From contig NC_018014.1 of the NCBI RefSeq assembly GCF_000265425.1, positions 4,278,001-4,342,000 on the forward strand: 64,000 bases of DNA, in the 5' to 3' direction. The position numbers and the translations under genes are program-made. The stretch is from Terriglobus roseus DSM 18391. Lineage in GTDB: Bacteria; Acidobacteriota; Terriglobia; Terriglobales; Acidobacteriaceae. Under the pieces are notes generated by a model. The model was not told where the DNA came from and searched no databases. It saw only the letters and a program-made list of their open reading frames with translations. Below, piece by piece: positions 35,908 to 44,604 of this stretch; position 1 is the stretch's first letter; the number at the start of each line of letters is the position of its first letter.

Positions 35908-37500
35908 ATGGATCGCGCACCCTTATCTCGCACTAAATTCGGCGCGCCCGCTTTACCCCGCTGGTTTTGGCCAGTCGCCTTTCTGGCCGCTGCCTGGGTC
36001 GCCATTTGGCTCTTTGTCACACGGGACGCCATGCTGGACGACAGCCTGATTCACCTGCGCTATGCGGTGAACTTACAGCGCCTGCATTTTGTCACCTACG
36101 ACGGCATCCACCACACCTTTGGCACATCCAGCCCGCTGTACGTCTCTGTGCTTGCCCTCGGGTATCAGGTCTGGCACTCCGTCTTTGTGCCGAAGATGTG
36201 TTCCGTAGTCGGCTATCTGGCGCTCCTGGGTCTCTCTGTTGCGCTGTATCTTCGAGTGCGGCACCAACAGGTTGCGGGGGCCCTGGCTCTCTTGTTTCTG
36301 CCCGTCGTGCTATGCCCCATGGCCATACGCTGGCTGACGGACGGCATGGAAACCAGCCTGGTCTGTGCATCGGTCGTCCTTCTGGCGTTCCTTACGTTTG
36401 CCGCCGCCAAATCTCCGTGGCGAATGAGTGGCGGCCTGCTGATGTTCCTGATGGGTTTTTATGTCACGACCCTTCGAATCGAACTTGCCTCGCTGTGCGC
36501 TTTCACCGCGCTCACCATCTTTCTCGCTCGCCGCCACCGTGGGGATGGCCCGCTGCTGCGCACCGCGATGCAGGCGATGCCGGTTCTTGTTGGCAGCGTG
36601 GCAGCACTCCTGCTGATGCGCTGGATCTTTGGCAACTTCCTGCCGGATACCGCATTGGCAAAGGCCAGTGGAACCCCAGGTCTCGCCGCATTCTTCCTCT
36701 TCTTCCACGTCTCCGGCAGCGCTGCCCTTCTTGGCGTCGGCAGCTTCATCCTTCTGGTGGTTACAGCCGTTTTTGCATGGCGGCACACACAGGTGGAAGA
36801 CGGTAACGGCCGTCTCGCATTCCTCGCGGCAAATCTGAACCTGCCGTTCATCCTCTTGCTTTCCAGCATTCGCGGACAGGCGATCCAGGCAGTGCGATAT
36901 GTGCTGTGGGCGATGTTCTTTGGAATTGTCTGGAACCTGCTCACGATGGCCGCCTCCGGCGCTCGCGAGAGATGGATGCCGGCGGAGAAGACTGCAGTCT
37001 ACGGCACAGCCATTCTCTTCCTAGTGCTGCTGCCGCTGGACATTTGGTTTGGTGGACACACCATGCTCGGCCACGCACAAGCCTTCGATCAGATGCGCGA
37101 CGAATCGTTGGACCGCTTAGCAGGACACACCATGCTGGCGGACGACATCGGCTTCATCGGATACTTTTCGCAGGCCAATGTCTGCGACATGAATGGTCTG
37201 ATCAACGGAAGGAAATTCGCCGCACTCAGCCAGGTACAGCGCCTGCAGTCCTGCGCTGACCAGCATCCGGATGCGATCTTCCTGACGGTGCCGCGCATCT
37301 CGATGATGGGCCGGTACATTCCTCACCTCACCGAGGAATGGATCGCCTGCGAGCGCGTTGATTTCTTCAATGTACGCACCTCCGATCGACACTATCTGCT
37401 CATTCGCAAGGTGGATGCCGAGCGTCTGTGCCCCCGAAACACAACGCTTCGTATGCCGATCAGCGATATCCCGCAGGTTGCTGCCGCCGGTGTCTTTTAA
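35908..37500 (+). CDS. Polytopic membrane protein, GT-C glycosyltransferase-like
   Basis: 530-aa membrane protein with about eleven TM helices. TM1 (PVAFLAAAWVAIWLFVTRDA) is followed by a loop with adjacent Asp residues (AMLDDSLIHLRYA). The next loop has GTSSPLYV, and a soluble C-terminal tail carries MLADDIGFIGYFSQANVCDM, a module seen at the end of many GT-C-like acidobacterial proteins. Probably a sugar transferase working on a lipid-linked donor; the acceptor is unknown. ATG 35908 precedes the first TM directly. Confidence 0.65.
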   Translation: MDRAPLSRTKFGAPALPRWFWPVAFLAAAWVAIWLFVTRDAMLDDSLIHLRYAVNLQRLHFVTYDGIHHTFGTSSPLYVSVLALGYQVWHSVFVPKMCSVVGYLALLGLSVALYLRVRHQQVAGALALLFLPVVLCPMAIRWLTDGMETSLVCASVVLLAFLTFAAAKSPWRMSGGLLMFLMGFYVTTLRIELASLCAFTALTIFLARRHRGDGPLLRTAMQAMPVLVGSVAALLLMRWIFGNFLPDTALAKASGTPGLAAFFLFFHVSGSAALLGVGSFILLVVTAVFAWRHTQVEDGNGRLAFLAANLNLPFILLLSSIRGQAIQAVRYVLWAMFFGIVWNLLTMAASGARERWMPAEKTAVYGTAILFLVLLPLDIWFGGHTMLGHAQAFDQMRDESLDRLAGHTMLADDIGFIGYFSQANVCDMNGLINGRKFAALSQVQRLQSCADQHPDAIFLTVPRISMMGRYIPHLTEEWIACERVDFFNVRTSDRHYLLIRKVDAERLCPRNTTLRMPISDIPQVAAAGVF

Positions 37501-37524
37501 GAGGCAGGCCACATTCCTGCCTCT
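37500..37524 (+). terminator. Hairpin immediately after the GT-C-like gene
   Basis: AGAGGCAGG (37500-37508) pairs with CCTGCCTCT (37516-37524) around a 7-base loop. It starts at the stop codon and has only a weak T-tract. Confidence 0.65.
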
Positions 37525-37688
37525 GTATGCTTCGTGACGACTGCGGCGCCGGCCGAAGTAACTACCGTTGTCTTTGGGATTCACCGGGGAATCTTAGGGC
37601 TATCTGGCGCTGCTTCTTTCGGTTACAGTGAGAGGCATAGCCTGGTCTCCTTTCCCGCCCGGATCGTCGTCACTGGCCTGCGTCTTTC

Positions 37689-38486
37689 ATGAGCTCTTCC
37701 TTTCAATCCGCCTGCCATACCCTGCTGTTCAGACGCGATGTCGTCCGCGGTTTGCTTCCTCGCCTGGTCTTTGGCGGGATTGCTACTCTCGCATGCGTCA
37801 GCGGCCTTAGCGGATGCCAGGCAGTGAACGGTGTCACATCGGCCTCGGCGGCCCAGCTTCGCATTATCGACGCCACCCCCGACGCAGGCGGTATCGACAT
37901 TTACTCCGGCAACGCGGCCATCGCCTACAACCTCGGCTTTGGAACCATTACGTCGTACGTACCCGTAACGCCGTCGACCTACACATTCTCGATTGACACC
38001 GCCGGCACCAGGACCGCGCTGACCACGGTGCGCGCCACGCTTGGCGTTGCGAAGCAGTACACGCTGTTGATCAGTAATGCGGCGGCCGCTCTTCAAAGCC
38101 AGGTGCTGATTGACCAGTCGCAGCCGGCGCCCTCCGGACAAGTCTCGCTGCGCTTCTTAGATGAAGCGATCTCACCGGGTGCCATCGATATTTACCTGGT
38201 GCCTGCAGGCAGCACGCTGGCGAAGGTAAACCCGCTGCAGACCGGTGTCGTCTTCGGAACGAATACGGGCTACCTGAACGTCCCGACCGGGACCTACACG
38301 ATGTATGTCGTGGCAAACGGCACCGTGATCTCGACGACGACGGTACCGCTGTATACGGGTGCGTCTACCGCGTACCCTTCGGGCAGCGCGCGGACGGTCC
38401 TGATCCTGGACCAGACGATCCTGACCAGCCCGGCAGTCCAGGTCGTGACGACCAGTGATTACGAATCCGCTACTGCCACCCAGTAA
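37689..38486 (+). CDS. DUF4397-type lipoprotein
   Basis: 265-aa predicted lipoprotein. The lipobox LSGC near residue 43 follows a long N-terminal stretch with a hydrophobic core (FGGIATLACVSG). The mature part has two repeated beta-rich units of the DUF4397 type: AQLRIIDATPDAGGIDIYSG ... TPSTYTFSIDTAGT and VSLRFLDEAISPGAIDIYLV ... VPTGTYTMYVVANGT. Function unknown; such proteins are envelope-exposed. The n-region is unusually long, so a later start is possible. Confidence 0.75.
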   Translation: MSSSFQSACHTLLFRRDVVRGLLPRLVFGGIATLACVSGLSGCQAVNGVTSASAAQLRIIDATPDAGGIDIYSGNAAIAYNLGFGTITSYVPVTPSTYTFSIDTAGTRTALTTVRATLGVAKQYTLLISNAAAALQSQVLIDQSQPAPSGQVSLRFLDEAISPGAIDIYLVPAGSTLAKVNPLQTGVVFGTNTGYLNVPTGTYTMYVVANGTVISTTTVPLYTGASTAYPSGSARTVLILDQTILTSPAVQVVTTSDYESATATQ

Positions 38487-38638
38487 CGACGGCCTTTCCA
38501 GCGACACAAGCGACCTGCACAAGTTGTCGTGCCCTCCCGAAAGATAGTCTGTGCAGGCACAGCAACTGTGGCGATCGTCCCCGTGTCTCCTTCAAACGTA
38601 GGCGGTATCTCTGAGAGCCGCACAAAAGGAGAACGATC

Positions 38639-38962
38639 ATGAAGATGACCGCATTCGCACTCGCCGCAACCCTCGCACTCACCGCTGTCTCAATGCAGGC
38701 TCAGGTGAGCAACCACACCATCAATGAGCGCAAGATAGATCAGCAGCAACGCATCGGCCAGGGGCTTCGTTCCGGGCAGATGACCGCGAGGGAAGCGAAC
38801 CACGTGGAACACCAGGAGCGCGCAATCAACCGTGAAGAGAGTGCCATGCGTGCTCAGAACAATGGCCACCTCACCCGCAGCGACCGCGCCACACTGCAGC
38901 ACCAGCAGAACGTAGAGAGCCGCAGGATCTATCGCGACAAGCACAACAATCGCGTTCGCTAG
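38639..38962 (+). CDS. Small secreted Gln/Arg/His-rich repeat protein, unknown function
   Basis: 107-aa protein with a Sec signal peptide (KMTAFALAATLALTAVSMQA, residues 2-21). The mature part is strongly helical and built from two related units, each with a G-x-(L/M)-T-x-x-(E/D) turn: RIGQGLRSGQMTAREANHVE and MRAQNNGHLTRSDRATLQHQ. AAAGGAG lies seven bases upstream of the ATG. The turn motif recalls small periplasmic stress proteins, but I cannot assign a function. Confidence 0.8.
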   Translation: MKMTAFALAATLALTAVSMQAQVSNHTINERKIDQQQRIGQGLRSGQMTAREANHVEHQERAINREESAMRAQNNGHLTRSDRATLQHQQNVESRRIYRDKHNNRVR

Positions 38963-38984
38963 TCACAAGACAGGCTCGACCAAC

Positions 38985-39008
38985 GGCGAGATCCCAAAGG
39001 GTCTCGCC
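38985..39008 (+). terminator. Hairpin after the small secreted protein gene
   Basis: GGCGAGA (38985-38991) pairs with TCTCGCC (39002-39008), and an inner CCC/GGG closes an AAA loop with one bulged T. GGTTTCTC follows shortly after. Confidence 0.65.
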
Positions 39009-39085
39009 GCGGTTTCTCGAGAACACTTTGAAGACGTCGCTCGAGAGAGGCCAATCGCACCATGCCGGTGATAGACTCGCGAACC

Positions 39086-40090
39086 ATGAAGCACTCTGCC
39101 TTCCCGCTCGCTGCAGCCGCTCTTCTCGCGCTTGGATCCCTGACCGCCGGTGCTCAGTCCCGCCTCCTGGTCGTCACCCAGCGTGACCAGACGTTCCACG
39201 TCTACGATCCCGATACCTTCCAGGAGATCACCAGCACCAAGGAAGACGGGGGCATGGACGCCGGGCACGAGGTTATTGCGAGCGCCAATGGCAAGATCGC
39301 ATTTGTACCTCTTTACGGCAACTCCGGCGTCGGCAAGCCCGGCACGGATGGTGATCACATCCAGGTCTTCGACATCGCGACCGCGAAACCCATCGGATCC
39401 ATTGCGTTTCCGCACGGAGTACGCCCCCACAAGCCCATCTGGGACACGCACACCGGCATGCTGCTGGTGACGACCGAAATCGATAAGACCGTCTCCATCA
39501 TCGATCCCAAAACGATGAAGGTGGTGGGATCGATCCCGACGGGAGCGGAACAATCCCACATGATCGCTCTTCTCCCCGACGGCAAAAAGCTCTACTCCGC
39601 CAACGTGGGCCCGGGCACGATCTCCGTGATGGATGTTCCTGCACGGAAGTTGCTGAAGACTATTCCCATCTCATCGAATGTGCAGCGCATCGCCAGTTCG
39701 AACGATGGCAAGTGGATCTTCACCGCAGACCAGACCACGCCGGAACTCGTCGCCATCGACACCAAGACGGACGCGGTGAGCAAGCGCATCAAGCTGCCGG
39801 GTGTGGGCTACGGCACCGTGCCGACGGTCGATGGAAAGTATTTGCTGGTAACCATGGACGGCCAGCCAGCCATCGCCGTTGTAGATCTGAAGACGATGGA
39901 AGTTGTGCGGTCGATCGCCACTCCCAAAGGCATCAATGAGGCTGTCGTCTCCCCCGACGGCAAATTCGCCTATGCGACATCGCCTAAGACTGACCACCTG
40001 GTGAAGATCGATCTTGGTACATTCACCGTGATCAAGGACGTGCCGACAGGCCGGTTCCCGGACGGACTCTGGTTGACCGCAGCCAAGTAA
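39086..40090 (+). CDS. Exported YncE-like beta-propeller protein
   Basis: 334-aa periplasmic protein. Signal peptide KHSAFPLAAAALLALGSLTA ends near GAQ. The mature part is a seven-bladed propeller with repeated YVTN-type blades such as IDPKTMKVVGSIPTGAEQSH, MDVPARKLLKTIPI, VVDLKTMEVVRSIATPKG and IDLGTFTVIKDVPTG. YncE-type proteins may bind nucleic acid or ligands; the role is unknown. I prefer ATG 39086, at the signal peptide, over the ATG at 39062. Confidence 0.85.
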   Translation: MKHSAFPLAAAALLALGSLTAGAQSRLLVVTQRDQTFHVYDPDTFQEITSTKEDGGMDAGHEVIASANGKIAFVPLYGNSGVGKPGTDGDHIQVFDIATAKPIGSIAFPHGVRPHKPIWDTHTGMLLVTTEIDKTVSIIDPKTMKVVGSIPTGAEQSHMIALLPDGKKLYSANVGPGTISVMDVPARKLLKTIPISSNVQRIASSNDGKWIFTADQTTPELVAIDTKTDAVSKRIKLPGVGYGTVPTVDGKYLLVTMDGQPAIAVVDLKTMEVVRSIATPKGINEAVVSPDGKFAYATSPKTDHLVKIDLGTFTVIKDVPTGRFPDGLWLTAAK

Positions 40091-40134
40091 GATTCCGCGT
40101 CATACAAAACGTCAACACAAGGACCAGGCACTGC

Positions 40135-41676
40135 TTACTGGTCGGCAGTTGCGCTGCGAGAGTTCTGCGTAACTGCCCCGGTAAGCCTGGAGTCGTTGAC
40201 GATGCTGACATAGCCGGTGAGCGAGTTCTTTAGTTTGATTTGTGAAATGTAGCTGGGTGCGCGGATGAGGACCAGTTGCGGCAACGGGTCCGTGATCCCG
40301 GCGAACTTCAATCCATCGATGGATAGCTCATCCACAGTGGACGTCGGTGCCGCTCGCAACCTGACTAAGGCAGGGACGACATCCCAGGGACGTTCAACCG
40401 TGATGTCCTGCAGTGAGATTGAGTCAGCGTGGCCTTGCCGCATCTCGAAAAAAGGAGATGCGGTGTGGTCACTGATCCAGCGAAAATTTGAGAAGGTCAG
40501 GTCCGCCACATTCTCCGTCAGGCCGATCCCCCAATCAGAACCACAGCTGGAGTTCTTCCACACAAAATTCTTGATCGTTCCGGGCAGCGACACCGGATGG
40601 AAGGCGCCGTCTCCAAAATATGCGCAGAAGAACCCAAAACCATTCAAGTTATCGACCGTTACGTTCGAGATCAGTGGCAGGGCGTTCCCGGCCGCGACAG
40701 GCGAACTATTCGTATAGGCCCGTAATAGCGTATTGCCCTGCTGCACAAATGAGTTCGAGATGGTGACGTTGGTGATAAGACCGCCCCAGCCCTCCGGCGC
40801 ATTCAATGCGATGGCGTCGTCCGTGGTGATGTAGTAATTATCGTGAATGTTGATGTCGTTAGCGGGCCCATTCACATGCGTGCCATCACCGTTTTGGGGC
40901 TCGTACTTGTCGGGCAGCAGTCCCATGTTGGCGAAAAGCGAATGCTCAACCGTCGCGTGTCCTACGTCACTCAGCCGCAAGTTGTACATCGAGGTGTTGT
41001 AGAACGTGACGCCGCTGATTCGTACGTTGTTGACGTCTATCAAATCGATCCCCATCAGCGCGCACCCGTCGTGGCCCCGTGGATCTCCGCGGTCTGAGTT
41101 TCCGTTGGCGCCATCGCCCCGATTGCCGTTGATTGCAAAGTCTCGCAGGGTGATGTCTGTCCCGCGAGGCGGTGGTAGACCGGGGGTGTAAACACCAGGG
41201 TCGCTTTTGCCGCCCGGGCAGCCGGCATGTGCAGCATCGCCGTTAAAGATCACATCGTCATTCGTGCCGGCCTTCTGAAAGAAGCCCGTACCAAATAAAG
41301 TCGATGCTCCGTGAAATCCTGCGCCTCGCCCCACGATGCTCCAGTGCCCTGCGGCAGGCCCGCGAATGCTGGACACCAGGCTGGCGCCGTCCTGCACCAG
41401 CACGACCGGATGAGTCGCGTTGGCCTTTGCCAGTGCCGCCGTGATGCAGGGGCCATCGTCATGTGCGGGGAGGCCTGTCACCGTCAGGCCCGTGTTTAGG
41501 TCTACATCCTGCTTCGCGCAGCCGAGTGCGGAGATGTAGGTGAAAGGACCAGTCGGCAGTGGTTCTGTGAAGGAATATTCCGCCGTCGCCTCGCCACGAT
41601 AGACGCCGGTGCCACACCCCGTAAGCAGGAGTGAGGACAGAAAGGCAGAGGACAACACAGCAGTGACGATGCGCAC
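40135..41676 (-). CDS. Right-handed beta-helix lipoprotein (pectate-lyase-like fold)
   Basis: 513-aa predicted lipoprotein. GTG at 41676 starts a signal peptide VRIVTAVLSSAFLSSLL with lipobox LLTGC. The mature protein shows parallel beta-helix repeats (DITLRDFAINGNRG, NNVRISGVTFYNTSMYNLRL, HATVEHSLFANMG, NDINIHDNYYITTDDAIALN), a fold of polysaccharide lyases and hydrolases. The TTDDAIALN turn resembles the active-site region of GH28/pectate-lyase-like proteins, but catalytic residues are not certain. The open frame upstream of the GTG runs through the ahcY terminator and into ahcY, so it is rejected. Confidence 0.75.
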   Translation of the reverse strand: MRIVTAVLSSAFLSSLLLTGCGTGVYRGEATAEYSFTEPLPTGPFTYISALGCAKQDVDLNTGLTVTGLPAHDDGPCITAALAKANATHPVVLVQDGASLVSSIRGPAAGHWSIVGRGAGFHGASTLFGTGFFQKAGTNDDVIFNGDAAHAGCPGGKSDPGVYTPGLPPPRGTDITLRDFAINGNRGDGANGNSDRGDPRGHDGCALMGIDLIDVNNVRISGVTFYNTSMYNLRLSDVGHATVEHSLFANMGLLPDKYEPQNGDGTHVNGPANDINIHDNYYITTDDAIALNAPEGWGGLITNVTISNSFVQQGNTLLRAYTNSSPVAAGNALPLISNVTVDNLNGFGFFCAYFGDGAFHPVSLPGTIKNFVWKNSSCGSDWGIGLTENVADLTFSNFRWISDHTASPFFEMRQGHADSISLQDITVERPWDVVPALVRLRAAPTSTVDELSIDGLKFAGITDPLPQLVLIRAPSYISQIKLKNSLTGYVSIVNDSRLTGAVTQNSRSATADQ

Positions 41677-41699
41677 GCGACCAGGCCAGAAAAGAAATT

Positions 41700-41727
41700 G
41701 GGACAGCAGGCGAAAACCTGCTGTCCC
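41700..41727 (-). terminator. Intrinsic terminator of ahcY
   Basis: A perfect 11-bp stem (GGGACAGCAGG 41700-41710, CCTGCTGTCCC 41717-41727) with a 6-base loop, followed on the minus strand by AATTTCTTTTCT. It separates ahcY from the beta-helix lipoprotein gene. Confidence 0.9.
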
Positions 41728-41747
41728 AATACTACTTCGCGACGCGT

Positions 41748-43196
41748 CTAGTAGCGGTAGGTTTCGGCCTTGTAAGGACCTTCCACGCTCACACCGATGT
41801 AATCTGCCTGCTTCGGTGACAGCGTCGTCAACTTCACGCCGATCTTCTCCAGGTGCAGACGAGCGACTTCCTCGTCCAGCTTCTTGGGCAGAACGTAGAC
41901 GCCCACAGCATATTTGTCCCGGTTCTCCCACAGATCAAGCTGTGCCAGCGTCTGGTTGCTGAAGCTGTTCGACATCACAAAGCTCGGGTGACCGGTCGCG
42001 CAGCCCAGGTTCACCAAGCGTCCCTCGGCCAGCACGAAGATCGCATTGCCGTTAGGGAAGGTGTACTTGTGGACCTGTGGCTTGATCTCCAGCTTGATCG
42101 CGTCGGAAGTATTCAGGCGATCCATCTGAATCTCGTTGTCGAAGTGGCCGATGTTGCAGACAATGGCCTGATCCTTCATCTTCTGCATGTGTTCGAAGGT
42201 GATGATGTCCACGTTGCCCGTGCAGGTAACGTAGATGTCGCCGCGGCCCAGCGTATCTTCCAGGGTCGTTACTTCAAAGCCTTCCATCGCAGCCTGAAGG
42301 GCGTTGATCGGATCGACCTCGGTAACGATGATGCGAGCGCCCATGCCGCGCAATGACTGCGCCGAGCCCTTACCCACATCGCCATAGCCGCAGATGACCG
42401 CAACCTTGCCGCCCATCATCACGTCCGTGGCGCGCTTAATACCGTCCGCAAGCGACTCCTTGCAGCCATACAGGTTGTCGAACTTGCTCTTCGTGACGGA
42501 GTCATTCACGTTGATGGCGGGCACCAGCAGCTTGCCCTTCTTCATCATGTCGTACAGGCGATGCACGCCGGTCGTCGTCTCTTCCGAGACGCCACGCCAT
42601 TCCTTCGCAACCTTCGTCCAGTGCTGCGGATCCTCAGCCAGCACCTTCAGCAGCAACTGCTGAATGACAGCCTCTTCTTCGCTGCCGGCCTTGCCGTCCA
42701 CGAAGCTGCGGTCGCCCGCTTCCAGTTCCACACCCTTGTGGATCAGCAGAGTGACGTCGCCGCCGTCATCCACAACCATCTGCGGTCCCTTGTCGCCGGG
42801 GAAGGTCAGCGCCTGGTATGTGCACCACCAGTACTCCTCCAGCGTCTCGCCCTTCCATGCGAAGACGGGTGTGCCCGTCTCTGCAATGGCCGCTGCTGCA
42901 TGGTCCTGCGTGGAGAAGATGTTGCACGAAGCCCAGCGCACGTCGGCGCCCAGATCCTTCAGTGTCTCGATCAGCACAGCCGTCTGGATGGTCATGTGCA
43001 GCGATCCGGTGATCCGGACGCCCGCCAGGGGCTGCCCCGCGGCGTATTTCGCGCGAATGCTCATCAGGCCGGGCATCTCCTGCTCGGCGATATCGATTTC
43101 CTTACGGCCCCACGAGGCCAGCGACATATCAGCAACCTTGTACGGCAGGGGTGCGGCGGTGTGGAGCGACTCGGGCGTGAGAACTGCTGTAGCCAT
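41748..43196 (-). CDS. ahcY: S-adenosylhomocysteine hydrolase
   Basis: 482-aa NAD-dependent enzyme that splits S-adenosylhomocysteine into adenosine and homocysteine, recycling the product of methylation. Start region [20 protein letters not shown], substrate part [26 protein letters not shown] motif [20 protein letters not shown] and the C-terminal [20 protein letters not shown] are intact. The length fits the long bacterial form with a 40-residue insert. metK lies 3.4 kb away on the other strand, placing two steps of the methyl cycle in one neighbourhood. No riboswitch was recognised upstream. Confidence 0.97.
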   Translation of the reverse strand: MATAVLTPESLHTAAPLPYKVADMSLASWGRKEIDIAEQEMPGLMSIRAKYAAGQPLAGVRITGSLHMTIQTAVLIETLKDLGADVRWASCNIFSTQDHAAAAIAETGTPVFAWKGETLEEYWWCTYQALTFPGDKGPQMVVDDGGDVTLLIHKGVELEAGDRSFVDGKAGSEEEAVIQQLLLKVLAEDPQHWTKVAKEWRGVSEETTTGVHRLYDMMKKGKLLVPAINVNDSVTKSKFDNLYGCKESLADGIKRATDVMMGGKVAVICGYGDVGKGSAQSLRGMGARIIVTEVDPINALQAAMEGFEVTTLEDTLGRGDIYVTCTGNVDIITFEHMQKMKDQAIVCNIGHFDNEIQMDRLNTSDAIKLEIKPQVHKYTFPNGNAIFVLAEGRLVNLGCATGHPSFVMSNSFSNQTLAQLDLWENRDKYAVGVYVLPKKLDEEVARLHLEKIGVKLTTLSPKQADYIGVSVEGPYKAETYRY

Positions 43197-43337
43197 GCTT
43201 GTAATCCCTCAATCGGTTCGATTCTTCACTGTAAAGGGTACACCCGCACGCACCCGGCACAGAAGAATACGCTCTGCCGAAACACCGCAATGATGCCTCA
43301 TCCATTCAAGGCCGAGCGAACGTGATGCCACAAAAGT

Positions 43338-43365
43338 GGGGCTGCAGCGTATACGCTGCAGCCCC
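43338..43365 (-). terminator. 28-bp perfect palindrome, probable terminator of the GH5-like gene
   Basis: GGGGCTGCAGCGTA (43338-43351) is followed by its exact reverse complement TACGCTGCAGCCCC (43352-43365). On the minus strand ACTTTTG follows. It sits 100 bases after the GH5-like stop and about 140 bases before ahcY. Confidence 0.75.
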
Positions 43366-43465
43366 TAAATCTTCTGCTTCTAAAAGACACTAGGAAGATG
43401 TCTGGCTCGACCCTATTCCTTATATCGAGCACAATGGAAACAATCGCTCTCTTGCCAGAAGAAAT

Positions 43466-44572
43466 TCATCTGCCCCGGCCGGTCAGTTCCTTCAACTCCT
43501 CCACCTCGCGCTCGCGATACGGCGTCCCATCGGTATGAAAAACCTCGTGGAACCACAGCGTCGGCTGCTGCAGAACATAGGGCCGCTGCCATGAGTCCCA
43601 CGGATACTTCGTCTGCGTGCGGCCGTCCACCAGTCCCCAGTTGATCGCCGCAACGTTGTACTTCTTCGCCACCGGCAACGATCCGTCAAAGGTGCTGCCC
43701 GCACCGCGCGCCATGTACTCCGTGCACAGGATCGGCCGGCCCAGCGGCTGCAGCTCCTTGATACGCGCCTCGAACTCCTCCGGCCAGCCGTAGTTATGGA
43801 AGGTGATGATGTCCGACTCAGCAAGCTGAATCTTCACCGTATCGTTCTCTTTGGCCGGATCGCTCCAGTTGTCATGCCACACACCGCTGGTCAGCGGCTG
43901 CGTCGGCTGCGCGCTACGCGCCCACGCGAACACCTTCGGCAGGTAGTAGTTCACACGCGCCGTCTTGTTTGGTGTCGGCGTGTACTGCGACGTCGCGTTA
44001 TCCGGTTCGTTCCAGATGTCCCATGCCAGCACACGGTCATCCTTAGAAAAGGCGCTGACGACGCCCTTCACATACGCCTCTAGCTTCGGCTCGTACGCCG
44101 GATCGGTCAGCCCCTTCGTCCCCGGGCTCTGTACCCAGCCGGAGTTGTGAATGCCGGGGATCGGCGGGTGCTGCGGTCCCAGCTTCGGGTCGGGATCCCA
44201 GCATGAGTCGAAGAGCACAAGCATCGGCCGGATGTGGTGCTTAGCCGCGATCGCAAGGAATTCATTCAGCCGTTTCTTGAAGCCTTGCGGATCCTGCTGC
44301 CAGAGCTGGTCTTGCAGAAACACCCGCATGGTGTTCATACCCGCAGCCTCCGCCCAGCCCAGTTCCGTATCGTTCAGCGAGGGATTCCAGGTCGCCGCCT
44401 GGAACATCTCGAACTGGTTGATCGCGTCCGAAGGCACGTAGTTGGAGCCAACCAGCCAGGGCTGTTTCGCATACCAGTCGTTGGCGCGCTCAGGCGTCCA
44501 CCGCGCCTGGGCAGACGCGGCGGCAGTACTCAGAAGGCAAAGGGCTAGGGCAAGGAGTCGACGCATACGCAT
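43466..44572 (-). CDS. Secreted glycoside hydrolase, GH5-like (clan A)
   Basis: 368-aa exported (beta/alpha)8-barrel hydrolase. The signal peptide is RRLLALALCLLSTAAASA. The barrel shows NTMRVFLQDQLWQQDP, the clan-A acid/base motif LAWDIWNEPDNA (Asn-Glu near 192) and a nucleophile candidate LCTEYMARG (Glu near 290), with a conserved HNYGWPEEF between. Retaining beta-glycosidase on plant or microbial polysaccharide is the likely activity; substrate (xylan, mannan, glucan) is not readable. Confidence 0.82.
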   Translation of the reverse strand: MRMRRLLALALCLLSTAAASAQARWTPERANDWYAKQPWLVGSNYVPSDAINQFEMFQAATWNPSLNDTELGWAEAAGMNTMRVFLQDQLWQQDPQGFKKRLNEFLAIAAKHHIRPMLVLFDSCWDPDPKLGPQHPPIPGIHNSGWVQSPGTKGLTDPAYEPKLEAYVKGVVSAFSKDDRVLAWDIWNEPDNATSQYTPTPNKTARVNYYLPKVFAWARSAQPTQPLTSGVWHDNWSDPAKENDTVKIQLAESDIITFHNYGWPEEFEARIKELQPLGRPILCTEYMARGAGSTFDGSLPVAKKYNVAAINWGLVDGRTQTKYPWDSWQRPYVLQQPTLWFHEVFHTDGTPYREREVEELKELTGRGR

Positions 44573-44604
44573 CCCTTATACAGGGACGAGGTATGCGCTG
44601 TGCA

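Noticed and set aside
41677..41931. N-terminal 85-residue extension of the beta-helix protein
   Set aside because: It would run through the ahcY terminator hairpin and the 3' end of ahcY; the GTG at 41676 starts a clean lipoprotein signal.
43197..43337. S-adenosylhomocysteine riboswitch upstream of ahcY
   Set aside because: I looked on the minus strand for the conserved core and could not find it or its pseudoknot partners.
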